Shown in pieces: positions 35,047 to 43,214 of a stretch of DNA of 64,000 bases (its first letter is position 1; each line of letters opens with the position of its first letter). The notes beneath the pieces are model-generated. The model was not told the DNA's origin and did not search any database. It was given only the letters and a program-made list of their open reading frames with translations. The position numbers were made by a program, and so were the translations under genes. The stretch is from the NCBI RefSeq assembly GCF_052103615.1, contig NZ_JBQEKA010000007.1, positions 19,627 through 83,626 of the forward strand, in the 5' to 3' direction. The stretch is from Kerstersia sp052103615. Its GTDB lineage: Bacteria; Pseudomonadota; Gammaproteobacteria; Burkholderiales; Burkholderiaceae_B.

Positions 35047-35742
35047 TCAGGCCTCCTCTGGAGGCATCATGCGGTAGCCGCGGCCGTGCAGGGTCTTGAT
35101 GACATTGGCGCCCAGGTGTTCTTGCAGCAATTTGCGCAGCAGGTAAATGTGGGTGCGCAGGGTGTGCGGCTCGACTTCCTTATCGCCCCAGAGGCTTTGC
35201 GCCAGCTGCTCATAGGAAACGAAGTTGGGGTAGGCGCGTATCAGCACTTCCGTGATATTCGCCGGCATGCCTGAGAGTTGCAGGGGCGCGCCCTGGCTCA
35301 GGCTGATGCGCAGGGTGCCGGGATCGAAAGTGATGCTGCCGGCATGCAGCACCGGGGTGCCGCTGGTGTTGCGCCGGTACAGGGCTTCGATGCGTATCGC
35401 CAATTCCTTGAGGTGGAACGGTTTGACGAGATAGTCGTCCGCGCCCTGGGTAAAACCGGTGACTTTATCGTCGATATGGTCTTTGGCCGTCATCATGATG
35501 ATGGGCGTGGCGCAGTGCAGGTCATTGCGTATGCGCTGGCACAGCGTAAAGCCAGACATGCCCGGCAGCATGATGTCCATGACGATGACGTCGTAGTCAT
35601 TGGTCGAGGCCAAATGCAGGGCGACCAGGCCATCAGCGGCGAAATCCAGCAGATACCGCCCGTCTTCCAGAAAGTCGCTGATATTGGCGGCCAGCGCTGC
35701 ATTGTCCTCGATCACCAGCACACGGATGCGCTGTTCATTCAT
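35047..35742 (-). CDS. OmpR-family response regulator
   Basis: The 231-residue regulator has a receiver domain with acidic pocket IEDN, phospho-acceptor D56 in VIVMDIMLPG, and K107 in LVKPFH. A winged-helix DNA-binding domain follows (SYEQLAQSLWGDKEVEPHTLRTHIYLLRKLL). Its ATG overlaps the stop of the ArnT-like gene by four bases, so it is translated together with the glycosyltransferases. OmpR-type regulators bind direct repeats at 11-bp spacing; such repeats are found upstream of the operon. Confidence 0.93.
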   Translation of the reverse strand: MNEQRIRVLVIEDNAALAANISDFLEDGRYLLDFAADGLVALHLASTNDYDVIVMDIMLPGMSGFTLCQRIRNDLHCATPIIMMTAKDHIDDKVTGFTQGADDYLVKPFHLKELAIRIEALYRRNTSGTPVLHAGSITFDPGTLRISLSQGAPLQLSGMPANITEVLIRAYPNFVSYEQLAQSLWGDKEVEPHTLRTHIYLLRKLLQEHLGANVIKTLHGRGYRMMPPEEA

Positions 35743-37217
35743 GGCTGGACATTTCCTTTGCGGGCGATAAAGGTTCTTTGACTGGGATTGGCATAGACCA
35801 GGGAATAGCGCCGGTTTTTGAAAAGTACTGGGCTATCAGGCGGTAGTCCGGCCTGGCTCAGACGGTTGTTTTCAATAGCCAAAAATACGCCTGCCGGGTA
35901 CTGCGCCAGAAATTCCGGGGTGACAGGGCCGCGGTGCAATTTGGCCGTGTCCTTAGAATAATAGCGTGCAGAAAATGGCAGCTTATCTTGATAATAAAGA
36001 GGTTGGCCGTTCAGCGCATGCACTTGTTGGGCGGCAATCAGGCTTTGTTCGTTTTTCAGAAGATCCGGGCGCGCGAGGACTGCCAGGCAAAACAGCACGC
36101 CAGCAAGTGGAACTGGGGCCGCGAGCGCCTCCCAGCGCCAGCGGGCTGTGCTGACAGGAGCGCGCTGCGCCAGGGCGCATGCCAGCAAGATGGCGAAGGC
36201 GGGGAGTGCAGGCTGCACATAAGTCCACAAAATATTGCCGGACAGGGTGAAAAACAGCGGCGTCGCCAGTGCCCAGAGCAACAACAGGCTGATGTCGGGC
36301 GGCAGGGCGTGCAGATTGGGCCATGTGTTGCGGTGCTGCCAGGCACGGCGGCCTAGCAGCCAGAGCGCGTAAGGGCCCCAGGGCAGGGTAGCCAGGAGCC
36401 AGTCCAGCCAGATGCTGCCATAGATGCGCTGATGAGCGCTGCCGTAAAGATCCCCTTGCCAGCCGGGATCAACGAAACGGTAGAAGTGTTCGCCGACGAT
36501 GAAATACTGCAGGAAGCCGGGCGTTTTCAGTTCAGCCAATACATACCACGGGGCGCTGAGCGCCAGGAATAGCAGGGTGCCGCCCATCCAGGGTAAGCGG
36601 CGCAGGCTTGCCCCTGCGAGTTTGCGATGCCAGAGCAGCCAGGGCAGGATGACGGCCAAGACCAAGACAATCGCCAGCGGCCCTTTAGCCAGCATGCCCA
36701 TTGCGAGTCCGGCAAAGAATGCGTAGCCCCAGGCTGGGCGCAAGCCCGTTTGCTGCTTGCTGAACGCGACCAGGCAAAGGGTGATGGCCAGTGTCAGATA
36801 GGCGTCGGTGAGTACAGCGCCAGCCAGCACAAAGGTCAGCAGGCAGGAGCTGTAGATCAGGGTGGCATAGCGGGCGGCGGTCTGTCCAAGGCGTTCTTTG
36901 GCGTAAGCGTAGATCAGGGCAGCGGTGGCCAGCGTTGCCAGCCAAGCGGGCACGCGGGCGGCGAAGTCGCTGTAGCCAAATAGCCGGAATGAGGCGGCAG
37001 AAGCCCAAAAGGCGAACGGAGGCTTGCCCCAGAAGGGGACGCCGGGTTCGAACCAGGGCGTGATCCAGTCACCGCTGGTGGCCATCAGCCTGGCGATTTC
37101 TGCATAGCGCGGTTCGGATGTATCCGCCATTGGCAGGATGGCCATCAGCGCCAGGCGCAGTCCGAATAGCGCGGCCAGCAGCCAGAGCCAGCGCGGCAGG
37201 CGTTCAGTGGAGACCAT
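35739..37217 (-). CDS. ArnT-like lipid A glycosyltransferase (GT39/PMT_2)
   Basis: The 492-residue protein has many hydrophobic helices and the ArnT signature ADTSEPRYAEIARLM at about 31-45 with FWGKPPFAFW, the region that binds the undecaprenyl-phosphate sugar donor. ArnT enzymes transfer an aminosugar to lipid A phosphates at the periplasmic face, lowering negative charge and giving resistance to cationic peptides. In Bordetella the homologue LgmB transfers glucosamine. The ATG at 37217 follows AGGAG and overlaps the upstream gene by 14 bases. No arnA, arnB or arnD homologue is present, so the sugar may be hexosamine rather than aminoarabinose. Confidence 0.87.
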   Translation of the reverse strand: MVSTERLPRWLWLLAALFGLRLALMAILPMADTSEPRYAEIARLMATSGDWITPWFEPGVPFWGKPPFAFWASAASFRLFGYSDFAARVPAWLATLATAALIYAYAKERLGQTAARYATLIYSSCLLTFVLAGAVLTDAYLTLAITLCLVAFSKQQTGLRPAWGYAFFAGLAMGMLAKGPLAIVLVLAVILPWLLWHRKLAGASLRRLPWMGGTLLFLALSAPWYVLAELKTPGFLQYFIVGEHFYRFVDPGWQGDLYGSAHQRIYGSIWLDWLLATLPWGPYALWLLGRRAWQHRNTWPNLHALPPDISLLLLWALATPLFFTLSGNILWTYVQPALPAFAILLACALAQRAPVSTARWRWEALAAPVPLAGVLFCLAVLARPDLLKNEQSLIAAQQVHALNGQPLYYQDKLPFSARYYSKDTAKLHRGPVTPEFLAQYPAGVFLAIENNRLSQAGLPPDSPVLFKNRRYSLVYANPSQRTFIARKGNVQP

Positions 37218-38244
37218 GTTGGTACTCCTGCATGGGGGCTTGGCGCTGTTCGGTCTGTATGCTGACGGCCTGGCCATGCAGAACGTCGCGGATCAGATAG
37301 ACCGGACGTTGCTTGGTCTCCATATAAGTTTTGCCGACATACTCACCCAGCAGTCCCATCGTGACGAGTTGCACGCCGCCCAGGAACGCGATGATGGCCA
37401 CGAGTGACGGATAACCTTGCACTGATTCGCCATACAACAGCGTTTTGGCGGCAATGAATAGGCCATAGGCCAGACCGGCGCCCGCGACGGCCAGTCCGAG
37501 GCCGGAGGCCCAGCGTAAGGGCTTGATGGAAAAGGACGTGATGCCTTCAATGGCCAAGCCGATCAGGCCGCGGTAGTTCCATTTGGTTTTCCCCGCAGCA
37601 CGCGGTTGGCGTTCATAGAGGATCTGGGTGGTCGGGAAACCAATCCAGGCAAAGATGCCTTTCATGTAACGCGAGCGTTCGGGCAGTTGTTGCAGCGCCT
37701 GGACGGCGCGGGCGCTGAGCAAGCGGAAATCTCCCGTGTCTTCAGGAATGGGAACGTCGCTCAGATGGTTGAGCAGGCGGTAGTAGAGATGGGCGCTCAG
37801 ACGCTTGTGCCAGGGGTCACCGGCACGGGAACGGCGGCGCATGGTGACGACATCGGCACCGGCGCGCCAGGCGCGCACCATTTCCGGGATCAGGGCAGGG
37901 GGATCCTGCAGATCGGCATCAAGAATGATGGTCGCGGCGCCAGTGCAATGTCCCAGGCCGGCAGACATGGCGGCTTCTTTGCCGAAGTTGCGGCTGAGGC
38001 GGACGACTTTGACGCCAGGTTGGGAAAAGGCGAGCGCGGCTAGTGCGGTGCTGCTGCCGTCCGTGCTGCCGTCATCGACAAAGACGATTTCATAACTGAG
38101 ATCCAGGCTTTGCAGGACGGTGCTGAGTTGTTCATAGCACAAGGGCAGCACATCGACTTCGTTATAGACGGGGATGAGCAGGGACAAGGCCGGCAGTCGC
38201 GCCGCTGTCTGTGTGGGCGAGTGAAGGGAGCGGATGTGGTTCAT
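37204..38244 (-). CDS. ArnC-like undecaprenyl-phosphate glycosyltransferase (GT2)
   Basis: This 346-residue enzyme has the GT2 fold with LLIPVYNEVDVLPLCYEQL, VFVDDGSTDGS and the metal-binding DADLQDPP, followed by two C-terminal transmembrane helices (about 245-275 and 285-310), as in ArnC, GtrB and LgmA. It should attach a sugar to undecaprenyl phosphate on the cytoplasmic face for use by the ArnT-like enzyme encoded next. The start MNHIRSLHSPTQ follows AGGAG. An upstream in-frame extension would start inside the regulatory repeats and is rejected. It is the first gene of a four-gene overlapping operon. Confidence 0.88.
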   Translation of the reverse strand: MNHIRSLHSPTQTAARLPALSLLIPVYNEVDVLPLCYEQLSTVLQSLDLSYEIVFVDDGSTDGSSTALAALAFSQPGVKVVRLSRNFGKEAAMSAGLGHCTGAATIILDADLQDPPALIPEMVRAWRAGADVVTMRRRSRAGDPWHKRLSAHLYYRLLNHLSDVPIPEDTGDFRLLSARAVQALQQLPERSRYMKGIFAWIGFPTTQILYERQPRAAGKTKWNYRGLIGLAIEGITSFSIKPLRWASGLGLAVAGAGLAYGLFIAAKTLLYGESVQGYPSLVAIIAFLGGVQLVTMGLLGEYVGKTYMETKQRPVYLIRDVLHGQAVSIQTEQRQAPMQEYQHGLH

Positions 38245-38709
38245 AGGAACACGAATCTCCTGGAGGTCCCGCAAGGAAAAAGGGCGGGGGAGGCAGCGGC
38301 TGCAAGTGGCGCGGCAGAGGCAGGCACACCTTGGCGCAGGCACGGATTGCCGGCCTGAGATTGGGTAGGGAAAAGCAACCGCGCAAACATGACGAAAAAC
38401 GATCCAGAATGAGGCAGAGGCGCGGGCGAAAGCGCCCCGAAGTGATGCCAGCGGATCGTAGATTTCGGCGCGTCGAAAGCGCGTCAAAGAAAAATGAAAA
38501 GCGCGTCAAATCCCCGCTAAAGCCCGGATTTACCGGGTTGCGGTGTCTTTAGACGGGCGTTTTATGCAGGAGGCGGCGACGCGCCGGGCAGGGCCTGGCG
38601 GTGCTCCGTCGCAGGCAGCAATGGGAGAGAGGTGAGTGTGCGGGGGGAAGGGGGCGGGTAGAGCAGGCGCCAGTGAGTGGCGGCGCGTTCGTGGCGCCCG
38701 GTGCCGCCG
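38245..38709. other. Upstream region of the lipid A-modification operon
   Basis: No gene is supported in these 465 bases. They contain the operon's likely promoter and the GCGCGTC repeats at 38468-38507 (annotated separately), plus a CCCGG/CCGGG hairpin near 38524-38538 that may end the GntR-gene transcript. Confidence 0.5.
38468..38507 (-). promoter_or_regulatory. Three direct repeats at 11- and 22-bp spacing, candidate response-regulator operator
   Basis: GCGCGTC followed by A/G-A-A occurs at 38468-38474, 38479-38485 and 38501-38507. Start-to-start distances are 11 and 22 bp, i.e. whole helical turns. On the minus strand each reads TTTGACGCGC or TTTCGACGCGC. A -10-like TACGAT (38460-38455) lies just downstream. 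This is the layout expected of an OmpR/PmrA-type binding site about 220 bases before the first gene. Confidence 0.6.
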
Positions 38710-39441
38710 TTAAAGCGCGCCGCCCTGTTGCAGTTTGCGCCGGACCACCTCTTTCTGGGTCAGCGGTTTGATGGGGTTGTCCTGGAAGGCCTGCATGAAG
38801 TTGTCGCTGGTCCGCATGACGTGGGTCCAGAGGACGGTTTTCAGGCGGGCGATTTTGTTTTCACGGATCAGCTGGATCAGCATCGCGTGGTCATGCATGG
38901 AGCGCTTGGGCTCGTTCTTGGCATGCAGGGCCAGCTGGGTGCGCAAGGTGGCGACCCGGCCCATGATCATGCGATAGCCTTGCATGAGGTAACGGTTGCC
39001 GGCGTTTTCCAGGAAAGCGAGGTGGTATTGCGTATCCAGCTGGCCATAAGTGCGGATGTCGCCGTCTTCGACGGCCTGTTCCATTTGCGCCAGCAGGCGC
39101 TCCAGCGCTGCCGCCAGGTTGAGCGGATTGCGCATGACGGCCAGCTCGGCGGCCTGTAATTCCAGACAGGCGCGGTATTCGCATAGCTCGATGATGTCTT
39201 CCAGGGTAGGCGTGAAGACATAGGTGCCGGACTTGGGCACGATATTGACCAGCCCTTCGAGCTGCAGCAGGTTCAGGGCTTCGCGTATCGGTGTGCGGCT
39301 GACATCAAAGGCCGCGGCCAGGTTTTCCTCCGACAGGGCTTCGCCGAAGTCGAAAGCGGCATTGATGATGGCATCACGGATCTTGTCCGCGACTTCCGCG
39401 GACATGGAGGATTTGGTGGCGGTGCTTTTAGTTGGAGTCAT
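38710..39441 (-). CDS. FadR-subfamily GntR transcriptional regulator (FCD domain)
   Basis: The 243-residue regulator has an N-terminal winged helix with SEENLAAAFDVSRTPIREALNLLQLEGLV at about 37-65 and an all-helical FCD effector domain containing metal-binding histidines (QYHLAF and later AMLIQLIRENKIARL). FCD regulators respond to organic acids or their lactones. It is divergent from the SDR-ICL-TRAP genes and most likely controls them. An inverted repeat lies in the shared upstream region. Confidence 0.92.
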   Translation of the reverse strand: MTPTKSTATKSSMSAEVADKIRDAIINAAFDFGEALSEENLAAAFDVSRTPIREALNLLQLEGLVNIVPKSGTYVFTPTLEDIIELCEYRACLELQAAELAVMRNPLNLAAALERLLAQMEQAVEDGDIRTYGQLDTQYHLAFLENAGNRYLMQGYRMIMGRVATLRTQLALHAKNEPKRSMHDHAMLIQLIRENKIARLKTVLWTHVMRTSDNFMQAFQDNPIKPLTQKEVVRRKLQQGGAL

Positions 39442-39750
39442 GACAGAGCGGTCGAATGGCGTTTTGGCACATGGTCAATGGTTGGCCAGGAAAACGAAAT
39501 AGCGAGATCGCAGACGCGGATGGCGGGAAGATCCCGGCCGGCAGGGACAGTGTCCCGGCACCGGTGGCCGTGGCTGGCAGTCATGGTCCGCTTCGATTAT
39601 TGCGCACAATCTGGCCTTGTTCAATGTCGTGCAGGGGGACTGCGGCCCGTATCTGTGACATGGTGTTAGGCTACTCGCTAACCCGAATTGCATACTAGTT
39701 CTGCTATGCTAAGATCGCCAAAAAACATCGGACAGGCCGAGGAGGCGAGG
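39442..39750. promoter_or_regulatory. Divergent control region of GntR and SDR genes
   Basis: No gene is supported here. Two candidate operators are GTTAG-N8-CTAAC (39665-39682) and GCATA-N10-TATGC (39690-39709), side by side just before the SDR gene. GntR/FCD proteins bind such short inverted repeats. The ribosome binding site GGAGG at 39741-39745 decides the GTG start at 39751. Confidence 0.5.
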
Positions 39751-40506
39751 GTGCTGCATACAGAGGATCAGTCCTGGTTCGCAGGGCGAGTCGTGGTAGT
39801 GACGGGGGGCGCTTCCGGGATAGGGCGGGCCATTGTGGAGCGCTTGCTGGCTTTGCAGGCCCGGGTATCGGTCTGGGATGTCCGTGAGGATCGCCTGGCG
39901 GCCTTGAGCCAGCAATATGGCGGGCAGGTACTGGCGCTCAAGGTGGATGTCAGTGACAAGGCCGCCGTGGATGCGGCGGCAGATCAGGTGGCAGAGCAGT
40001 GGGGCGGGATTGCGCACCTGGTCAATAATGCGGGCATTATCGGACGGCGCATGACGCTGGCCGATCTGGATGCGGCGGAACTGGACCGCGTGCTGAGCGT
40101 GAATCTCAAGAGTGTGTTTTTCGCGACGGCGGCCTTTGCCGCGCGCGGCGGCGTGTTCACGGACCGCTCCATGGTTTCCATGGCCTCTATCGCGGCGCGT
40201 ACTGGCGGCATGGTGGGCAATATGGTTTACGCCGCCACCAAGGGCGCCATTGCCACCCTGACGCAATCCTTTTCCAAGGAGCTGGCGCCTGCCGTGCGTG
40301 TCAATGCCTTGTCGCCCGGCATTATTGATACCGAGATCCAGATGGATTCGCTGGGGGACCCCGGCGCCATTGCCGCGCTGGCGGACATTATTCCCCTGCG
40401 CAGGCTGGGGGCGCCGGCTGAAGTGGCCGAAGCCGCCGTCTGGCTGTTGTCGCCCGGTTCATCGTATGTGACCGCCAGTATGCTAGATGTGGCCGGTGGC
40501 CGCTGA
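39751..40506 (+). CDS. Short-chain dehydrogenase/reductase
   Basis: The 251-residue SDR has the NAD(P) loop TGGASGIG at about 18-25, NNAG at about 92-95, and the catalytic Ser plus YAATKG (Tyr and Lys) at about 160-165. It ends in SYVTASMLDVAGGR. The Asp-rich second strand (VWDVREDR) suggests NAD preference. The GTG start is supported by GGAGG at ideal spacing; ATGs upstream have no ribosome binding site. It probably oxidises a hydroxy acid or sugar acid brought in by the linked TRAP system. The substrate is not deducible. Confidence 0.88.
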   Translation: MLHTEDQSWFAGRVVVVTGGASGIGRAIVERLLALQARVSVWDVREDRLAALSQQYGGQVLALKVDVSDKAAVDAAADQVAEQWGGIAHLVNNAGIIGRRMTLADLDAAELDRVLSVNLKSVFFATAAFAARGGVFTDRSMVSMASIAARTGGMVGNMVYAATKGAIATLTQSFSKELAPAVRVNALSPGIIDTEIQMDSLGDPGAIAALADIIPLRRLGAPAEVAEAAVWLLSPGSSYVTASMLDVAGGR

Positions 40507-40526
40507 TTCACGCGCCAGGAGTCTGA

Positions 40527-41387
40527 ATGATGTCAACATTGAAGGAATTGCTGAGTGCCGGCAAGCTGATCCAGGCCCCAGGCGCCGCGGATGCGCTAAC
40601 GGCGCGTCTGGTGGAGCAGGCGGGTTTTCCGGCGGTATATATGACAGGGTTCGGCGCGACGGCCACGACGCTGGGCATGCCGGATCTGGGCTTGATGACA
40701 CAGACCGAAATGCTGGAGCATGCCAGGCGCATGGTGCGTGCCACCGCATTGCCTGTCATTGCCGATGCCGATACTGGCTATGGCGGCATTACCAATCTGC
40801 TGCGCACAGTAGAAGATTATGCGCAGGTCGGCGTGGCGGCGATTCACCTGGAAGACCAGACCCTGCCCAAGCGCTGCGGCCAGCTTAGCGGGGTGCAATT
40901 GGTGGATGCCGACGCGCAGGTGCGCACGCTTAAGGGGGCGGTGCGGGCCCGCGCCTGGTCGGACATGCTGTTGATTGCGCGCACCGATGCCCTGGGTGTG
41001 CATGGGGTGGAGGAAGCGGTGCGGCGCGCCAATCTGTACGCTGAAACCGGTGCTGATCTGGTGTTTGTCGATGGCGTCAAAACCATTGCGCAGGCCGAGG
41101 CGATTGCGCGCCATGTGCCGGGCCGCAAGGTGTTGAGCATTGTGGATGGCAATGAAACACAGCAGCTGACGGCATCCGATATTGAGCAAATGGGCTTTGA
41201 TGTCGTGTTCTATGCGCTTTCCACCCTGCTGGCCGCCGCGCGTGCGTCGGCCCGGGTGCTGGAAGCCTTGAGCGTCAATGGCAATACCATGGCCGTCACC
41301 GACGATCTGGCGACCTACGGCGAGTTCATGAAGATGGTGGGTTTGCACCGCTATCACGATTTCGAGAAGGAATTCGGCCAGGCCTGA
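40527..41387 (+). CDS. Isocitrate lyase/phosphoenolpyruvate mutase family enzyme
   Basis: The 286-residue protein belongs to the superfamily of oxaloacetate decarboxylase, 2-methylisocitrate lyase and PEP mutase. The metal and phosphate site ADADTGYGG is at about 80-88, HLEDQ at about 107-111, and the catalytic loop KRCGQLSG at 115-122. True lyases have KKCGH or KRCGH, so Gln for His here is notable. It probably cleaves or decarboxylates a C4-C6 organic acid. Tightly spaced behind the SDR gene with AGGAG upstream. Confidence 0.85.
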   Translation: MMSTLKELLSAGKLIQAPGAADALTARLVEQAGFPAVYMTGFGATATTLGMPDLGLMTQTEMLEHARRMVRATALPVIADADTGYGGITNLLRTVEDYAQVGVAAIHLEDQTLPKRCGQLSGVQLVDADAQVRTLKGAVRARAWSDMLLIARTDALGVHGVEEAVRRANLYAETGADLVFVDGVKTIAQAEAIARHVPGRKVLSIVDGNETQQLTASDIEQMGFDVVFYALSTLLAAARASARVLEALSVNGNTMAVTDDLATYGEFMKMVGLHRYHDFEKEFGQA

Positions 41388-41428
41388 TCGGGCGATAGAG
41401 CCGGAGACAACAAGGAGAGGAGCTGGAA

Positions 41429-42472
41429 ATGAAGAAACTCGCAGTGATAAGCGGTTTGGCGCTGGCCCTGACGATAGGGGTATCCACCGCCGCCAATGCT
41501 CAGGAGCGTGCGCGCTGGCGCATGCATTCCGCCTATGCCAAGGCCATGCCTGTGGCGGGCGCGACGGCTTTCCAGATCGGTGACGAAGTCAAGTTGCTGT
41601 CGGATGGAAAATTCGATATCCGTGTATTTGAACCCGGCGCCATCGTGGCCGGTACACAGTATTACGATGCGGTCTCCAAGGGTGCGATTGACGCGGCTTA
41701 CGGCTCCCCCGGTTTCAACGTCGGCAAGAATTCTGCCTATGCCTTTTTTGCAGCGGTTCCCTTTGGCCCCGGCGCGGGTGAAATGCTGGCCTGGCTGCGC
41801 CATGGCGACGGCCTGAAACTGGCGCAGGAGATGTATGCCCGCGACAATATCCATATGCTGCCTTGCGGGATTCTGCCGCCGGAAAGCGGCGGCTGGTTCC
41901 GCAAGGAAATAAAATCGCTGGATGATTTGCGCGGCCTGAAAATGCGCTTCCTCGGCCTGGGCGCCAAGGTGATGGAAGAGTTCGGCGTGTCCACGCAGCT
42001 GCTGGCGCCGGGTGAAATTTATCAGGCGCTGGAATTGGGCACGCTCGATGGCGCTGAACAATCCGTCCCGGCGATTGACCGCGGCCTGGGGTTCTACCAG
42101 ATCGCCAAGTTCAATTACTTCCCCGGCTGGCACCAGCAATCGACGGTGCAGGAATTGCTGATCAACAAGGACAGCTGGAGCAAGTTGAACCCGGCGCAGA
42201 AGACCATGATTGAAATGGCTTGCGACCGCGCGCTGGTGGATCAGTTTGCCGCCGGTGAAGCCGGCCAGTACGACATCATGCGCCAGAACGAGGCGGATGG
42301 CGTGCAGATCAAGATGTGGCCGCCCGAGATGCTGGAAGCCTTCAGCAAAGCCTGGGATAAGGTCGTGAAGCAGGAAGTGGCGCAGAACCCGGATTCCGCC
42401 AAGGTCTGGGAAAGCCTGTCCAAGTTCCGTGACGACTACAAAATCTGGGGCGAACGCGCTTATCTCCAATAA
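41429..42472 (+). CDS. TRAP transporter substrate-binding protein (DctP family)
   Basis: The 347-residue periplasmic receptor has a signal peptide (MKKLAVISGLALALTIGVST, cleavage near ANA-QE at 24/25). The DctP fold shows in the conserved ligand-contact segment LRGLKMRFLGLGAKVMEEFGV, whose Arg binds the substrate carboxylate, and in QALELGTLDGAEQS. Proteins with the PGWHQQSTVQELLIN segment form a DctP subgroup often linked to keto or aromatic acids. Start ATG follows AAGGAGAGGAG. It is upstream of dctQ-dctM with stem-loops between. Confidence 0.92.
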   Translation: MKKLAVISGLALALTIGVSTAANAQERARWRMHSAYAKAMPVAGATAFQIGDEVKLLSDGKFDIRVFEPGAIVAGTQYYDAVSKGAIDAAYGSPGFNVGKNSAYAFFAAVPFGPGAGEMLAWLRHGDGLKLAQEMYARDNIHMLPCGILPPESGGWFRKEIKSLDDLRGLKMRFLGLGAKVMEEFGVSTQLLAPGEIYQALELGTLDGAEQSVPAIDRGLGFYQIAKFNYFPGWHQQSTVQELLINKDSWSKLNPAQKTMIEMACDRALVDQFAAGEAGQYDIMRQNEADGVQIKMWPPEMLEAFSKAWDKVVKQEVAQNPDSAKVWESLSKFRDDYKIWGERAYLQ

Positions 42473-42483
42473 GCGGTCAGGCT

Positions 42484-42542
42484 GGCAGTGCCCGGGTGGG
42501 CGCTGCCTTTGCCCTCAGGCAGGAGCCGCCGCGCGGCGGCTC
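42484..42542 (+). terminator. Two stem-loops between dctP and dctQ
   Basis: GGCAGTGCCC/GGGCGCTGCC (42484-42507, four-base loop, one G-U pair, then TTT) and GAGCCGCCG/CGGCGGCTC (42523-42542). They lie within the operon and could terminate partly or protect the dctP message, giving more binding protein than permease. Confidence 0.65.
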
Positions 42543-42581
42543 TGTCACGCTGGAATTTGATGGCCGTTAGTGGAGCCCGCC

Positions 42582-43214
42582 ATGCGCCAGTTACTTGTAG
42601 TGTCAGACATGCTGTCCAGACTGTGCGCGGGTGTGGCGCGTCTGGGCTCATGGCTGATTCTTCCCCTGATTCTGGTGATCGTCTATGACGTCGTCACCCG
42701 CAAGATCGTTTTCATCCAGCAGTGGGTCATGAACAGCTGGTTGTACGAATACATTTCCCCGACCAAGCTGCAGGAAGCGGAGTGGCATTTGCATGCCATG
42801 ATTTTCCTGATGGCCTATGCGCTGGCCTATCTGAACAGCGCGCATGTCCGCGTCGATCTGTGGCGTGAAAAACAGTCTGAACGCCGCCGCGGCTGGGTCG
42901 AACTGATCTGCATCCTGATTTTTGCGCTCCCGTTTTGCGGCGTGCTGGTGTACGAAGCCTGGCAGTTTGTGATGAATGCCTATGTGCAAGGCGAAGGCTC
43001 TTCTGCCTTGACGGGGATTCCGCACCGCTGGGTGATCAAGTCGTTTCTGTTGCTGGGAGTCTCGCTGCTGGTGCTGGCGCTGCTGGCGACGCTGGCACGC
43101 CTGGTGATTTTCCTGTTTGGGCCGCAGGCCTTGCGCCCGGAGGCCTTGGCGCGGCTGGGCATGGTTCAGCAGCCGGCGGATGAAAACGCGCGTGATTCTG
43201 CCGAGGTGCAGTGA
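42582..43214 (+). CDS. TRAP transporter small permease (DctQ)
   Basis: The 210-residue membrane protein has four predicted helices and the DctQ family pattern, including WLILPLILVIVYDVVTRK near the N-terminus and LNSAHVRVDLWREKQSERRRGW in the centre. It forms the small membrane subunit that works with DctM in sodium-driven uptake. The ATG follows GGAG; a GTG twelve bases upstream is also possible. Its stop overlaps the dctM start (TGATG). Confidence 0.9.
   Translation: MRQLLVVSDMLSRLCAGVARLGSWLILPLILVIVYDVVTRKIVFIQQWVMNSWLYEYISPTKLQEAEWHLHAMIFLMAYALAYLNSAHVRVDLWREKQSERRRGWVELICILIFALPFCGVLVYEAWQFVMNAYVQGEGSSALTGIPHRWVIKSFLLLGVSLLVLALLATLARLVIFLFGPQALRPEALARLGMVQQPADENARDSAEVQ

Noticed and set aside
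38245..38487. N-terminal extension of the GT2 glycosyltransferase
   Set aside because: The extra residues are Cys/Arg-rich with no similarity to GT2 proteins, and the frame would start inside the direct repeats with no ribosome binding site.
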